Source of the DNA: an uncultured Clostridium sp.
GTDB taxonomy: Bacteria; Bacillota; Clostridia; TANB77; CAG-508
Direction: 5' to 3'
Length of the DNA: 64,000 bases
Assembly (NCBI GenBank): GCA_948473335.1
Contig: CAOKXF010000001.1
Coordinates: 1 to 64,000, forward strand
The notes beneath the pieces were generated by a model. That model saw only the letters and a list, made by a program, of their open reading frames with translations. It searched no databases and had not been told where the DNA came from. The translations under genes were made by a program, and so were the position numbers. Each line of letters begins with the position of its first letter. Within the stretch, counting starts at the first letter, position 1. Shown here piece after piece: positions 36,161-45,225 of this stretch.

Positions 36161-37689
36161 ATGAAAACTTACCAAGATATTCTTATAAAACTGATAAATG
36201 AAAATGAAACAGAAATAAAACAAAAAATGCAGAAAGATCCTAGATTTATGGAAAATATGATGAATTTTTCTGTAAAAAATATTTCGCAACAATTATATAA
36301 AGATTTAAATAAAGATAAGTTAAATATGTTAGCTGATACTAGAAGAACAGCAGAGCAATTTAATAAGAGATTGTATAATACATGGAAAAGACCAATAGAT
36401 AATCTAGAAACGTTAATAGAGTTATCTATGGAAAGTGCTATTATGTTTGTAAATACATTCTATGAAGATGCAAAAAAAGATGATAATGTACTTTTTGCAT
36501 GTTTAAAAAATATTCATGCTCGAGCAATACTTACTGCAAGAGAATGTTTAGTATTATTAAAGAATGGATATTCAGATGGTGCTTTTAGTCGTTGGAGAAC
36601 ACTTTATGAATTATCGATAATTGCTGATTTTTTATATGAAATGGACGATAATGATTTATGTAGAAGGTATTTAGACTACTTTTTGTTCAAGCCTATAAGG
36701 AGGAAAATATTAATAGAGAAAAAGGATATCCTTCACATACAAAAGATTCCTTTGAAAGTTTAAAAAGTAATTATGAATATATAAAAGCAAAATATGAAAA
36801 TAATTATACAAATGGAGAATATGGATGGGCTAATCAAACATTAAATAAAAAGAGAGCAACATTTAGAGATATTGAAGATAAAATTGATATGTCAAAATTA
36901 AGAGGATATTACAAATCATCATCAGCTTATATACATGGAAATTTTAAGGCAAGCGAAGAATCTTTAGGAATTATGCCAAATATAGAAAAACTACTTTTGG
37001 TTGGACCATCAAATTATGGATTATCAATACCAATGCAAAATATTGCAATTTCACTAGTTATAATATCTATTACATTTCTTTCAACATACTCTACTATTGA
37101 TACTATAGTTTCATGCTTAATTATGAGAAGTTTTATGGAAAAGATTTTAATTGAAGCAGACAAAATTCAAGCTAAAATTGAGAATCTTGAAATGAAATTA
37201 AGAGGAGAACATTCCAATATATTATTAACAGGATTTAAAGGGAAAACAAATTCATCTAGTACATTACTATACAATATTCATCTTGGAAAAAGTATTGATA
37301 GATTAGAATTAACGAATAGTTTTTCTACATCACAAAAGGAATTAATAAGAACATTAAAAAATAATTATAAATATGTTATTGCTTTTGGTCAAAAGCCTAA
37401 TAGTAATAGAGTAAATATTGAAATTTCAGCAAATAAAAATAAAATAGAATTAAATACTAAATTTCCATACGAAAAATTAAAAGAATTTTTAGATAAAGAA
37501 AATATATTGAACGATATTTCAATGGATGCAGGAGCATATTTGTGCAATAATGCCTATTTTGAAGGATTAAATTATATAAAAAATAACAAATTGAAAACAA
37601 AAATGATATTCATACATATTCCTTCACTAAATGATAATTATAATAGGAAATATCCTACAATTCGTTCAATAAATGATAAAAAGCAGTAA
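36161..37689 (+). pseudogene. DUF5677-like protein fused to a pyroglutamyl-peptidase-like domain, with a -1 frameshift
   Basis: Two overlapping frames make one protein of about 509 residues. The first (36161-36763) has the DUF5677-like helical core (ARAILTARECLVLLKNGYSD, then RWRTLYELSIIADFLYE). The second resumes near 36693 as AYKEENINREKGYPS and contains RGYYKSSSAYIHGNF. From about 37210 it carries a domain like pyrrolidone carboxyl peptidase: ILLTGFKG, GQKPNSNRVNIEISAN (candidate catalytic Glu), DAGAYLCNNAYFEGL (Cys) and FIHIPSL (His). The junction lacks CGG and needs a -1 shift near TTCAAG (about 36688), so it may be true inactivation, recoding or a sequence error. I know of no such fusion; the role is open, with defence or stress only a guess. 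Confidence 0.65.
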
Positions 37690-37691
37690 GA

Positions 37692-38323
37692 ATGTATCAT
37701 TTAGGAGAACAATACTTGCCAAAGAACATTGCAAATAAGGTTGAACACAATCCATATTATTATCAAAATAGATATATGGAATTTATACACAATAAAAAGA
37801 AAAAACAAAAATACAAAGTTTACAAGTATAAAGGTAAATTCAATGATATTAGCAAAATGAGTGGAATTGATGTACTATTTCTACTGTTATTTCACTTATT
37901 AGGACTACTACCAAAAAGAGAAAACTATCAGCCATTATCTCCAGAAATGAGACAAGAAATAAGAAAAATGGGGTGTTATTCTAATGAGATTAGACTTATT
38001 GTAACAGCAAAACTAAAAACAACAGAAGATGTAAAAAACTACATTTCACAAACTGAAAAAGATATTAAAGATGTTACTAATTTAAGGCAAAAATACAGAA
38101 ATAAGCTAAGAAATTGCAAGGATAATAAGTTATAGAGGAATATAAAGAAAAACGAAATGAATGCACTACAATGCTAAATAAGTATAGAAAGAATCTAAAA
38201 ATAGCTAATTGGATTTTAGAAGATACACCAAAAGTTAAAGAAGTTATAAAAGTTGAAATGCAAATGAAAAATGGGCAAGAAGATATTACTAAAACAAAGA
38301 AAAAGGATAGAAATGTAAGATAA
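37692..38323 (+). pseudogene. Relaxase (mobilisation nuclease) C-terminal remnant
   Basis: A lysine-rich coiled region (MYHLGEQYLPKNIANKVEH, then GIDVLFLLLFHLLGLLPKRE, then YQPLSPEMRQEIRKM) that resembles the C-terminal part of relaxases from clostridial mobilisable elements. The frame stops at 38135 and continues in another frame as EEYKEKRNECTTMLNKYRK to 38323. The catalytic N-terminal half is absent, so this is a remnant of a lost element. The family call rests on memory and is tentative. Confidence 0.5.
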
Positions 38324-38331
38324 AAATATTA

Positions 38332-38361
38332 GAGGTTGTTACATATAAAAGTAACAGCCTC
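38332..38361 (+). terminator. Terminator hairpin after the relaxase remnant
   Basis: 11-bp stem GAGGTTGTTAC/GTAACAGCCTC with an 8-nt loop and a T-rich tail. Confidence 0.7.
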
Positions 38362-38464
38362 ACTATATTTTAATACTAATATTTGTAAAATAATTGTTTT
38401 TAGAGGAATTTTATGGTATAAATAAGACAAATTAAAGATATTTTAAAGATTGGAGAAGTTAGTT

Positions 38465-39033
38465 ATGAATATCGAAAAAAATAGTAAAAGATAGTTTAGT
38501 TAATTTTGATGGCAAAGTAGCAGTTTATTATGATGATTTAAACGGAAATATATTAAAAATAAATGAAAAAGAAAAGTATAATTCAGCAAGTTGTATAAAA
38601 ATATTTATTTTAGTAGAATTGTTTAATCAAATAAGTAATGGAACAATACAAAGAAAAACAGAGCTTACATATTTAGATAAACACTATGTAAATGGTAGTG
38701 GTGTAATGAGATATTTAATAAAGATACAACACAAGAAATAATAGATATAATAAAAAATCAAAAATATCATGAGATGGTTGGAGATGGAATAGACAAAATT
38801 TATAAGGAAGTAGACAATCCAATTGTAAATTATATAGTTACTAAAGTGGAAAATATCAATCAATTAGAAATGATGGAGGTATTGTATCAACTAAATATGG
38901 AAATTATATTTTAACAATTTTTATCAAAGATTTTAAAGATAAAGATTATAGAAATGATGAATATGTTTATAGTCAAGGTAAGAAGATTAGTAACATCATT
39001 TTTAATGAATTTATAAGAAAGGGAACAATTTAA
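38465..39033 (+). pseudogene. Class A beta-lactamase-like serine hydrolase, broken
   Basis: Fragments in more than one frame: IVKDSLVNFDGKVAVYYDD, SASCIKIFILVELFNQI (the SxxK nucleophile motif), HYVNGSGVMRYL, and a distal piece YGNYILTIFIKDFKD. The ATG reading is lost within a few codons at a poly-A run, and an internal deletion removes the middle. The product cannot be active. The stop overlaps the start of the next gene. Confidence 0.65.
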
Positions 39034-39575
39034 TGGAAAATAATATAAAAAAATATTGCGATATAGTTAGAAATAGTTCTAATGAAAATGAAAAAGCCAT
39101 TAAATTGCTATATGAAAGTAAACTATATAAAAAAGTAGTAGGTACCCTAAGGAAAGAATTAGAATTGTATATTAGAACATTATATTTATCACAACAAAAT
39201 AGAATTAATAGAGAAGAATTATTATCAGACTTTTTTCAAAATATTCAATGGAAAAATTCGCAGAATAAAAGATTAACTGACAGAGAAATGGTAGATTTTG
39301 CCAATGGAATAGGTTTTGGATGGGAATATATATCATATAAATTTGCATGTGCTTTTGTTCATTTATCTATATTACATGATTGGGCAAATAAAGATGCAAT
39401 AAACATTCTAAGGTATGAAGACAAGAAAACTATTATAGATTATATAAATCAATATCATAATGCTAATTTAGATACAAACTGTATACTTGAAGATATTTTA
39501 GTATATTCTTTAAAAATAAAGGCGAATATGGAATATTATCTTAAAGAATTAGAAAAACAAAACAAATTTTCGTGA
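39033..39575 (+). CDS. Uncharacterised helical protein, possibly HEPN-like
   Basis: 180 residues, mostly helical: VVGTLRKELELYIRTLYLS, then MVDFANGIGFGWEYISYKF, then ACAFVHLSILHDWANKD. I do not recognise the family with confidence. The conserved-looking Arg and His-rich helix may hint at a HEPN-type fold, but no clear RX4-6H motif is visible. AAGGGA lies before the ATG, which overlaps the stop of the beta-lactamase remnant. Confidence 0.55.
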   Translation: MENNIKKYCDIVRNSSNENEKAIKLLYESKLYKKVVGTLRKELELYIRTLYLSQQNRINREELLSDFFQNIQWKNSQNKRLTDREMVDFANGIGFGWEYISYKFACAFVHLSILHDWANKDAINILRYEDKKTIIDYINQYHNANLDTNCILEDILVYSLKIKANMEYYLKELEKQNKFS

Positions 39576-39640
39576 ATATATTGCAATTCGTTTGAAATTG
39601 TAATAAAATATCAAATAATAAGAAATGGAGATGATTTCAA

Positions 39641-40478
39641 ATGAATGAACTAGATAAGAAAGAGAATTATACTAACCAAAATTTTGAAGATATTAAACAT
39701 ATTGATGAAAATGGAATAGAATATTGATATGCTAGAGAATTGCAATCAGTTTTGAATTATAAAGAATGGGAAAATTTGAAAATGTTATAAACAAAGCAAA
39801 AGAATCTTGCAAAAATAGTGATATTAGTGAATTTGAACATTTTGTCGACATCGACAAAACGATAAAAATGCCTAAAGGAGCAACAAAAAATATTAGAAAT
39901 TACAAATTAACACGTTATGCTTGTTATTTAATAGCACAAAACGGAGATACTAGAAAAAAAGTTATTGCTCTTGCACAAACATATTTTGCAATTCAAACTA
40001 GAAAACAAGAAATTAGCGAGAAAGAGTATACTTCATTAACAGAAGATAAAAAGAGATTTTATCAAAGAAACTTAACTAAAAAAGGTAATTATTCACTTAA
40101 TCAAACAGCTAAAAATGCAGGAGTTAAGAATTTTGATAAATTTCATAATGCTGGGTATAAAGGTTTATACAATGGGGAAACGGCTGATGATATTGCCAAA
40201 AGAAAAGGATTAAGATATAGAGAAGATATTTTAGATAATATGGGAAGTGAAGAACTTGCAGCTAATTTATTTCGCATAACGCAAACAGAATCAAGATTAA
40301 AAAGAGATAAAGTTAATACTGAAAAGAAAGCTTGCGATACTCATAATAAAATTGGAAAAATAGTTAGAAAAGCAATTAAACAGGCAGGACGGAACTATGC
40401 CAGAAGAATTGCCTATACCCAAAAAGAGTTTAAAACAATTGGAAAAAGAAAATAAGAGAAGTTTGAAGAACGTTGAAA
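39641..40478 (+). pseudogene. dinD: dinD-like gene with nonsense codon and frameshifts
   Basis: It encodes the BRO/DinD-like protein seen near SOS and mobile elements: IDENGIEY, then YARELQSVLNYKEW, FENVINKAKESCKNSD, ARYACYLIAQNGD-like and YFAIQTRKQE motifs, then MGSEELAANLFRITQTE. Three lesions are present: TGA at 39725-39727 where the family has Trp, a missing base near 39776 (WEN/FENV), and an in-frame CGG at 40390-40392. Skipping the C at the last one restores the conserved tail GGTMPEELPIPKKSLKQLEKEN. TGA is used as a normal stop elsewhere, so the first lesion is true inactivation. The tail runs in frame into the next gene. Confidence 0.75.
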
Positions 40479-41014
40479 CGAAAAAAATAAATAAAGAAAA
40501 TGATGTTATAAAATTATGGGAAGTACTAGATGATAATGGGAATGCAACAGGCGAAATAATGAAAAAATATGATCAAAAAGTTTTTGACAGAGGTTTTTAT
40601 CATTTAGGAGCAGATGTATGGATAATAAATAGTGATAATAAGATATTAATTCAAAAAAGAGCGAAACGAAAAAAGCTAGAACCTAATGTATGGGCTATGA
40701 CTGGTGGTTCTGTTATAGTAGGAGAAGATTCAAAAAATACCATTGTTAGAGAGTCAAAAGAAGAATTAGATATTGATATTAATGCCAATGACTTAAAATT
40801 GATTACGAAATTTAAAACAGGAAATGTTTGGATTGATACATATATTTTAAAATGTGATTACGATATATCTAAAATAAAATTTCAAGAAGATGAAGTTTCG
40901 GATGTAAAATGGGCAACTTGGACAGAAATTAACGAATTAGTAAAGAATGGTCAATTTATAAAACATAGATGGGATTTTGTTAGCAAATTGCTTGCAGAAG
41001 AAATAGAATTATAG
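40397..41014 (+). CDS. Nudix hydrolase fused in frame to the dinD tail
   Basis: 205 residues from ATG 40397. Residues 1-25 are the DinD C-terminus (MPEELPIPKKSLKQL). From about residue 40 a Nudix enzyme of the IPP-isomerase-like type begins (LWEVLDDNGNATGEIM). Its box GGSVIVGEDSKNTIVRESKEE is followed by LDID, with Asp where the final Gly is usual. No better start with a ribosome site is seen downstream; TTG 40463 is weak. The enzyme therefore seems to have taken over the dinD tail for translation after a deletion. A MazG-like gene follows 9 bp later. Confidence 0.75.
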   Translation: MPEELPIPKKSLKQLEKENKRSLKNVETKKINKENDVIKLWEVLDDNGNATGEIMKKYDQKVFDRGFYHLGADVWIINSDNKILIQKRAKRKKLEPNVWAMTGGSVIVGEDSKNTIVRESKEELDIDINANDLKLITKFKTGNVWIDTYILKCDYDISKIKFQEDEVSDVKWATWTEINELVKNGQFIKHRWDFVSKLLAEEIEL

Positions 41015-41023
41015 GAGTAAAAT

Positions 41024-41362
41024 ATGGAATTAAAAGAAAAATTGGAATTATTAAATGAAAAAAGTTCTATTGCAGAAATTCAAAAATATATAAAGGATAT
41101 GAAAAAAGCTAGAAAATTTGATGGAGTTACTATTGAAAGAGAAATGATGTTATTTTTAGAAGAACTAGGAGAACTTGCAAAAGCAATAAGGAAAAACACA
41201 AATGGACATTTAGATATAGCAAAACAATATGATGATAGTGTTGAAGAAGAATTAGCTGATTGCTTTATATATTTACTTAGTATAGCAAATATGAATAATG
41301 TGGATATTTTTAAAGCGTTTAAAGAGAAAGAAATAAAAAATTGTGATAGAATATGGAAATAA
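41024..41362 (+). CDS. MazG-like nucleotide pyrophosphohydrolase
   Basis: 112 residues. The family hydrolyses NTPs or dNTPs to monophosphates. The sequence has the EExxE...ExxD metal-binding signature: MMLFLEELGELAKAIRK, then VEEELADCFIYLLSIAN. It lies 9 bp after the Nudix gene with GGAG before the ATG, so the two form a small nucleotide-cleansing operon. The following 41363-41686 shows no convincing gene, only a 12-codon ORF at 41548. Confidence 0.85.
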   Translation: MELKEKLELLNEKSSIAEIQKYIKDMKKARKFDGVTIEREMMLFLEELGELAKAIRKNTNGHLDIAKQYDDSVEEELADCFIYLLSIANMNNVDIFKAFKEKEIKNCDRIWK

Positions 41363-41686
41363 TTTGTCACATTTCTTTTCAAAAGCTATTGCCAAATATG
41401 CGAAATTATGCTAAACATTTAATATAATGTTTTTTATAAACAAATTGATTATGTCAATTTAAAAACACACTCATGCATTAACATATTATCAATGAACATG
41501 TGATATTACTTTTATGGATAACGTTTAAATTAGGCGAGGTTAAAATAATGATTTTTAATGATAATTTTGCTATTTATATATAGAAAATCAAAAAAGTATT
41601 AAATATAGAGAAAAGATGAAAAATCTACCAAATCAATGTAAAAAACAAAGTATAAAAAATTAAGAATATAATGGAGTGGTATTAAT

Positions 41687-42580
41687 ATGGAAAAGAAGAT
41701 ATTAGATTTTTATAAAAAAACGAGTTTATATACTTATTTAGGATTATACAAAGATTTTGTAAAAAATTTAACAGATGATATAAATGAATTATGTGTATTA
41801 CAAAGAATGCAGATAATACATCCCATTGCCTTTGACAATCCTAATATAAGAAAACAAGATAAATGCTTTTGGGGAGATATGACAAAAGTACCTATTACTA
41901 GATTAAATTATGAGGATGACTTATTTCCAACAGCTATTAGTATGATTAGTGAATTATTAAGAAAAGATAATAATTATCACAAAGATAGAAACGCTGTAGA
42001 CAAAATACATGTTACTTGTAGAGGAGAAGCAATTTTATTAGCAGCAACTTTAAAAGCAAAAGGTTATTCTGCAAGAGTAAGAAGTGGATTTGCGCCATAT
42101 ATAAAATATGATGGAATATCTTATGATCATTGGATTACTGAATACTTTGATGAAAATAAAGATAGATGGATATTAGTTGATGCAGATGAACATTGTCCAG
42201 ACCATGAAATGGGATTTGATTTAAATGATATACCGAGAGATAAATTTATTTTTGGTGCAGAAGCTTATTTAGGAATGAGGAATAATAAATATAAGACTGA
42301 GGAAATATATTATGCTTCTGATCCTGCTACATTGGGACTTAAGGCTTCATTAAGAGGATTGTTTTATGATTTTCATTCTCTAATGAATGATGAAACAATA
42401 TTCTTACATTTACCAAAATATATACAGGATAAAAATTTAGAATTAACAGAAGAAGAGTATAAGGAATTAGATTATTTAGCAAATCTATTACTAAAACCAG
42501 ATGAAAATTTTGATGAATTACTAAAAATTTGGGAAAACATGCCTAAATTTAGAATTATGTCAGGAGCATTAAATAGCTAA
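41687..42580 (+). CDS. Transglutaminase-like cysteine protease-fold protein
   Basis: 297 residues. A Cys-His-Asp triad is visible: VTCRGEAILLAATLKAKGYSAR (Cys), YDHWITEYF (His) and RWILVDADEH (Asp), the order of the transglutaminase-like superfamily. There is no signal peptide, so it is probably cytoplasmic; it may be a peptidase or an amide-forming enzyme. GGAG precedes the ATG. Codon use is T-rich, as in the rest of the island. Confidence 0.8.
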   Translation: MEKKILDFYKKTSLYTYLGLYKDFVKNLTDDINELCVLQRMQIIHPIAFDNPNIRKQDKCFWGDMTKVPITRLNYEDDLFPTAISMISELLRKDNNYHKDRNAVDKIHVTCRGEAILLAATLKAKGYSARVRSGFAPYIKYDGISYDHWITEYFDENKDRWILVDADEHCPDHEMGFDLNDIPRDKFIFGAEAYLGMRNNKYKTEEIYYASDPATLGLKASLRGLFYDFHSLMNDETIFLHLPKYIQDKNLELTEEEYKELDYLANLLLKPDENFDELLKIWENMPKFRIMSGALNS

Positions 42581-42705
42581 AGTGAGAATAGCACATTTGA
42601 AGATTTTCAAATTTTAGAAGAAAAGTAAGCTAACATAAAAACTGCTAAATAATTTGAGATATTAGAATTTTTTAATATATCAAAACTAAATTATAGGAGG
42701 ATAAA

Positions 42706-43644
42706 ATGGAATATACGAATAGTGAAGAAAAAGATTTTGAAGAGAATGAAACTAGTTCTAATGTAAATAAATTATTATATCTGGAGCAACAAAAAAACAT
42801 GATTGAAGAAGCAAGAAAGTCAATACAAAAGTTTAGAGAAATAACACAATTTCAAAGACAAATAAATACACTTAATTATGATAAATGGAGTCAAATGGAT
42901 GCTTCAACTGAATCTTTACAAGAAGATGTTGATTGGTATGTAACTGAATATATTATACCAATACAAGAAAGACAACAAGAGTTAGATAAATTAGAAAATT
43001 CACTTATAAGTATTCCTGAAAAACAGGGTGTAGTTGGAAGGATTGGGAAGTTTTTTGAGAAATTTATTCCAGGGATAACAAAAGAAGGAAGACAAAGAAG
43101 AAATATTGCAGACAGAAAGCAGACAATCGAAGGAGAAATAAATACTTATAAGACTATGATAGAAAGAAACCCATTTAAAATATTTGGAGCCAATAAAGAT
43201 ATTAAAAGTGAATTAGTAGAAAAAATGGATTTATCTCAATTAGACAAATATTCTACAATGAAAAATAATAATAAAAATTCTTTAAGACCAAAAAATAATG
43301 TGAAATCAATTGCTGATAGCATAAAAAGTGAGGATATGACTAATCTTTTAGCTTCTTACCCAATGCTAGAAGACGAATCTGGCAATTTAATAGGGGAACT
43401 AGTAAATAATGGAATTGAATCATTTAATAGAAGGGTTAATCAAATAGTTAAAGAGAATACTCAAAAGAAAGATGAGCTAATTTCCCAAATAGACTTTGAA
43501 GTACAAGAAGGTAATAGTAAAGACATAATAGAGGATATTACACAACAAATTCAAGGGTTAATGAATAATCTAACTCTTGAGGAGCTAGAAGAGCTTCATA
43601 ATAAAAGAGAACAAAATGAATTAGATGATGGATTAGAAAATTAA
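42706..43644 (+). CDS. Uncharacterised coiled-coil protein
   Basis: 312 residues, highly charged, with no membrane segment. Long helical stretches (NMIEEARKSIQKFREITQF, then IQERQQELDKLENSL, and the C-terminal QIQGLMNNLTLEELEELHNK) suggest coiled coils. A middle segment GVVGRIGKFFEKFIPGITKEGRQ might touch a membrane or partner. I do not recognise it. AGGAGG precedes the ATG; flanking genes give no clear clue. Confidence 0.55.
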   Translation: MEYTNSEEKDFEENETSSNVNKLLYLEQQKNMIEEARKSIQKFREITQFQRQINTLNYDKWSQMDASTESLQEDVDWYVTEYIIPIQERQQELDKLENSLISIPEKQGVVGRIGKFFEKFIPGITKEGRQRRNIADRKQTIEGEINTYKTMIERNPFKIFGANKDIKSELVEKMDLSQLDKYSTMKNNNKNSLRPKNNVKSIADSIKSEDMTNLLASYPMLEDESGNLIGELVNNGIESFNRRVNQIVKENTQKKDELISQIDFEVQEGNSKDIIEDITQQIQGLMNNLTLEELEELHNKREQNELDDGLEN

Positions 43645-43703
43645 GAAATACACTAAGAAAGAATAAAAAGTGTTATAGTAAAATAAAAAAATGGAGATAT
43701 AGA

Positions 43704-44306
43704 ATGAATATAGGAATTGATATTGATGATACAACATTTTTAACAGTAAAATATATGTTAAAGTATGCTGATATTTTTGAAGAAGAAATATCAGGGATAC
43801 CATCTAATAGAGATAGTTTTGGTTTGATAAAAAACAGATATTATTTAAAGGTTTTATATGGATGGGATGAAAAAACTAAATTTAATTTTTTTGATAAATA
43901 TTATAAGAATGTATTAGAAGAATGCACCATATTACCAAATGCGGATAAGATTATTAAGAAATTAAAAGAAGATGGAAATACTATACACTTTATCACAGCA
44001 AGACTAATGAATATTAAAGAATGTGATACAGAAAAAATAACAAGAGAGAGTTTAGAAAGATACAATATACCATATGATACGTTAAATTTACATATTAATG
44101 ATAAATTAAAATTTTGTAAAGAAAATAAAATTGATATATTGATAGAAGATAGTTATGAAACTTGTAAAGAAATAATGGATAATGGGATAAAAGCAATTTT
44201 GATGACAACTAAAATGAATATGAATATTGAAGATAAAGAAATAGTAAGAGTAGAAAATTGGAATGAAATTTATAGAAAAATACAAGAGTGTAAGAATCAA
44301 ATCTAG
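43704..44306 (+). CDS. HAD-family phosphatase, 5'-nucleotidase-like
   Basis: 200 residues. HAD motif I is IGIDIDDTT with both aspartates; motif II is HFITAR; motif III/IV is the lysine before CKENKIDILIEDS. The pattern fits small 5'(3')-deoxyribonucleotidase-like or NLI-type HAD enzymes. The role is probably nucleotide or small-phosphoester hydrolysis. GGAGA precedes the ATG. It is the last gene of the accessory region. Confidence 0.75.
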   Translation: MNIGIDIDDTTFLTVKYMLKYADIFEEEISGIPSNRDSFGLIKNRYYLKVLYGWDEKTKFNFFDKYYKNVLEECTILPNADKIIKKLKEDGNTIHFITARLMNIKECDTEKITRESLERYNIPYDTLNLHINDKLKFCKENKIDILIEDSYETCKEIMDNGIKAILMTTKMNMNIEDKEIVRVENWNEIYRKIQECKNQI

Positions 44307-44342
44307 TGAGAAACAGAAGCTCGCAAAAGTGCAAAAAAGTAA

Positions 44343-44371
44343 TTGACAAAAAAATACAAATATGATAAAAT
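44343..44371 (+). promoter_or_regulatory. Promoter of rplU-rpmA
   Basis: TTGACA (44343-44348), 17-bp spacer, TAAAAT (44366-44371). Confidence 0.8.
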
Positions 44372-44375
44372 ATGT

Positions 44376-44470
44376 ATCTGTAATCCGCTTGAGCAAGGTA
44401 CATAAAAATTAATTAAGTTTAATTACCTACAAATAAGGGTTAGCGAGTATACAAAAAAGGGAGGTGCATT
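44376..44470 (+). ncRNA. Ribosomal protein L21 leader-type RNA
   Basis: A structured ~95-nt leader between the promoter and rplU, with CCGCTTGAGCAAGG, then AATTACCTACAAATAAGGGTTAGCGAG. By position it matches the L21 autoregulatory leader of Firmicutes. I assign it by position and partial motif only. Confidence 0.6.
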
Positions 44471-44474
44471 TTAG

Positions 44475-44828
44475 ATGTACGCAATAATCGAAAGCTGTGG
44501 AAAACAATACAAAGTAACAAAAGGAGATGTAGTATTTTTCGAAAAATTAGATACAGAAGAAGGAAAAAAAGTAACATTTGATAATGTAGTATTAGTATCA
44601 GAAGAAGGAAAAGTACAAGTAGGAAATCCATATGTAAAAGGAGCTAAAGTAGAAGGAAAAGTAGTAGCACATGGAAAAGCAAAGAAAATAATTGTTTTCA
44701 AAATGAAAGCTAAAAAGAACTATAGAAGAAAACAAGGACATAGACAACCATATACAAAAGTAGAAATCACAGAAATAAAAGCATCAAACAGCAAAAAAGA
44801 AGAAAAAGCTGAACAAGTAGAGGCATAA
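44475..44828 (+). CDS. rplU: 50S ribosomal protein L21
   Basis: 117 residues. It begins [18 protein letters not shown] and has [13 protein letters not shown] and the [15 protein letters not shown] stretch that binds 23S rRNA. The C-terminus is a short acidic extension. GGGAGGTG lies upstream. It is followed after 63 bp by rpmA with no gene between them. Confidence 0.97.
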   Translation: MYAIIESCGKQYKVTKGDVVFFEKLDTEEGKKVTFDNVVLVSEEGKVQVGNPYVKGAKVEGKVVAHGKAKKIIVFKMKAKKNYRRKQGHRQPYTKVEITEIKASNSKKEEKAEQVEA

Positions 44829-44891
44829 ATTAAAGAATAGAAATAAAAACGAAGAATATAAACAAATATATAGCTGAAAGGAGTTGAGGAC

Positions 44892-45158
44892 ATGGCTCAT
44901 AAGAAAGGTCAAGGTAGCAGTCACAATGGAAGAGACAGTGAGTCTAAAAGACTTGGAGTAAAAAGAGCTGATGGACAATTTGTACTTGCAGGAAATATCT
45001 TAGTAAGACAAAGGGGAACAAAAGTACATCCAGGAACTAATGTAGGAAAAGGTAGTGACGACACTTTATTTGCATTAGTAGATGGAAAAGTAAAATTTGA
45101 AAGAAAGAATAGAGATAAAAAACAAGTAAGTGTTTATCCTGTAGAAGAAAGCAAATAA
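44892..45158 (+). CDS. rpmA: 50S ribosomal protein L27, without Prp-cleaved extension
   Basis: 88 residues. The protein starts directly [22 protein letters not shown]. It lacks the F-rich N-terminal extension (ending in the FFA type of cleavage site) that many Firmicutes L27 proteins carry and that the Prp protease removes. The usual ysxB/prp gene between L21 and L27 is absent too, so both parts of that maturation step are consistently missing here. AGGAG precedes the ATG. Confidence 0.97.
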   Translation: MAHKKGQGSSHNGRDSESKRLGVKRADGQFVLAGNILVRQRGTKVHPGTNVGKGSDDTLFALVDGKVKFERKNRDKKQVSVYPVEESK

Positions 45159-45168
45159 AAAAATATAC

Positions 45169-45208
45169 AAAAACTAGTCTTCATAATTTTAATTATAGAC
45201 TAGTTTTT
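45169..45208 (+). terminator. Terminator of rplU-rpmA
   Basis: Stem AAAAACTAGTCT/AGACTAGTTTTT with a 16-nt loop and T run. Confidence 0.85.
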
Positions 45209-45225
45209 AGTATAAGGAGATAGAA

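Noticed and set aside
39725..39727. TGA at a conserved Trp position in dinD as a sign that TGA encodes Trp
   Set aside because: TGA ends several intact genes here (RNHCP gene, yabQ, DUF6873-like gene, pnp), so it is a normal stop. The dinD gene has another lesion as well.
34067..44306. Intact integrated element bounded by a tRNA-Tyr 3' duplication
   Set aside because: I found no second copy of the tRNA 3' end and no complete integrase in this region.
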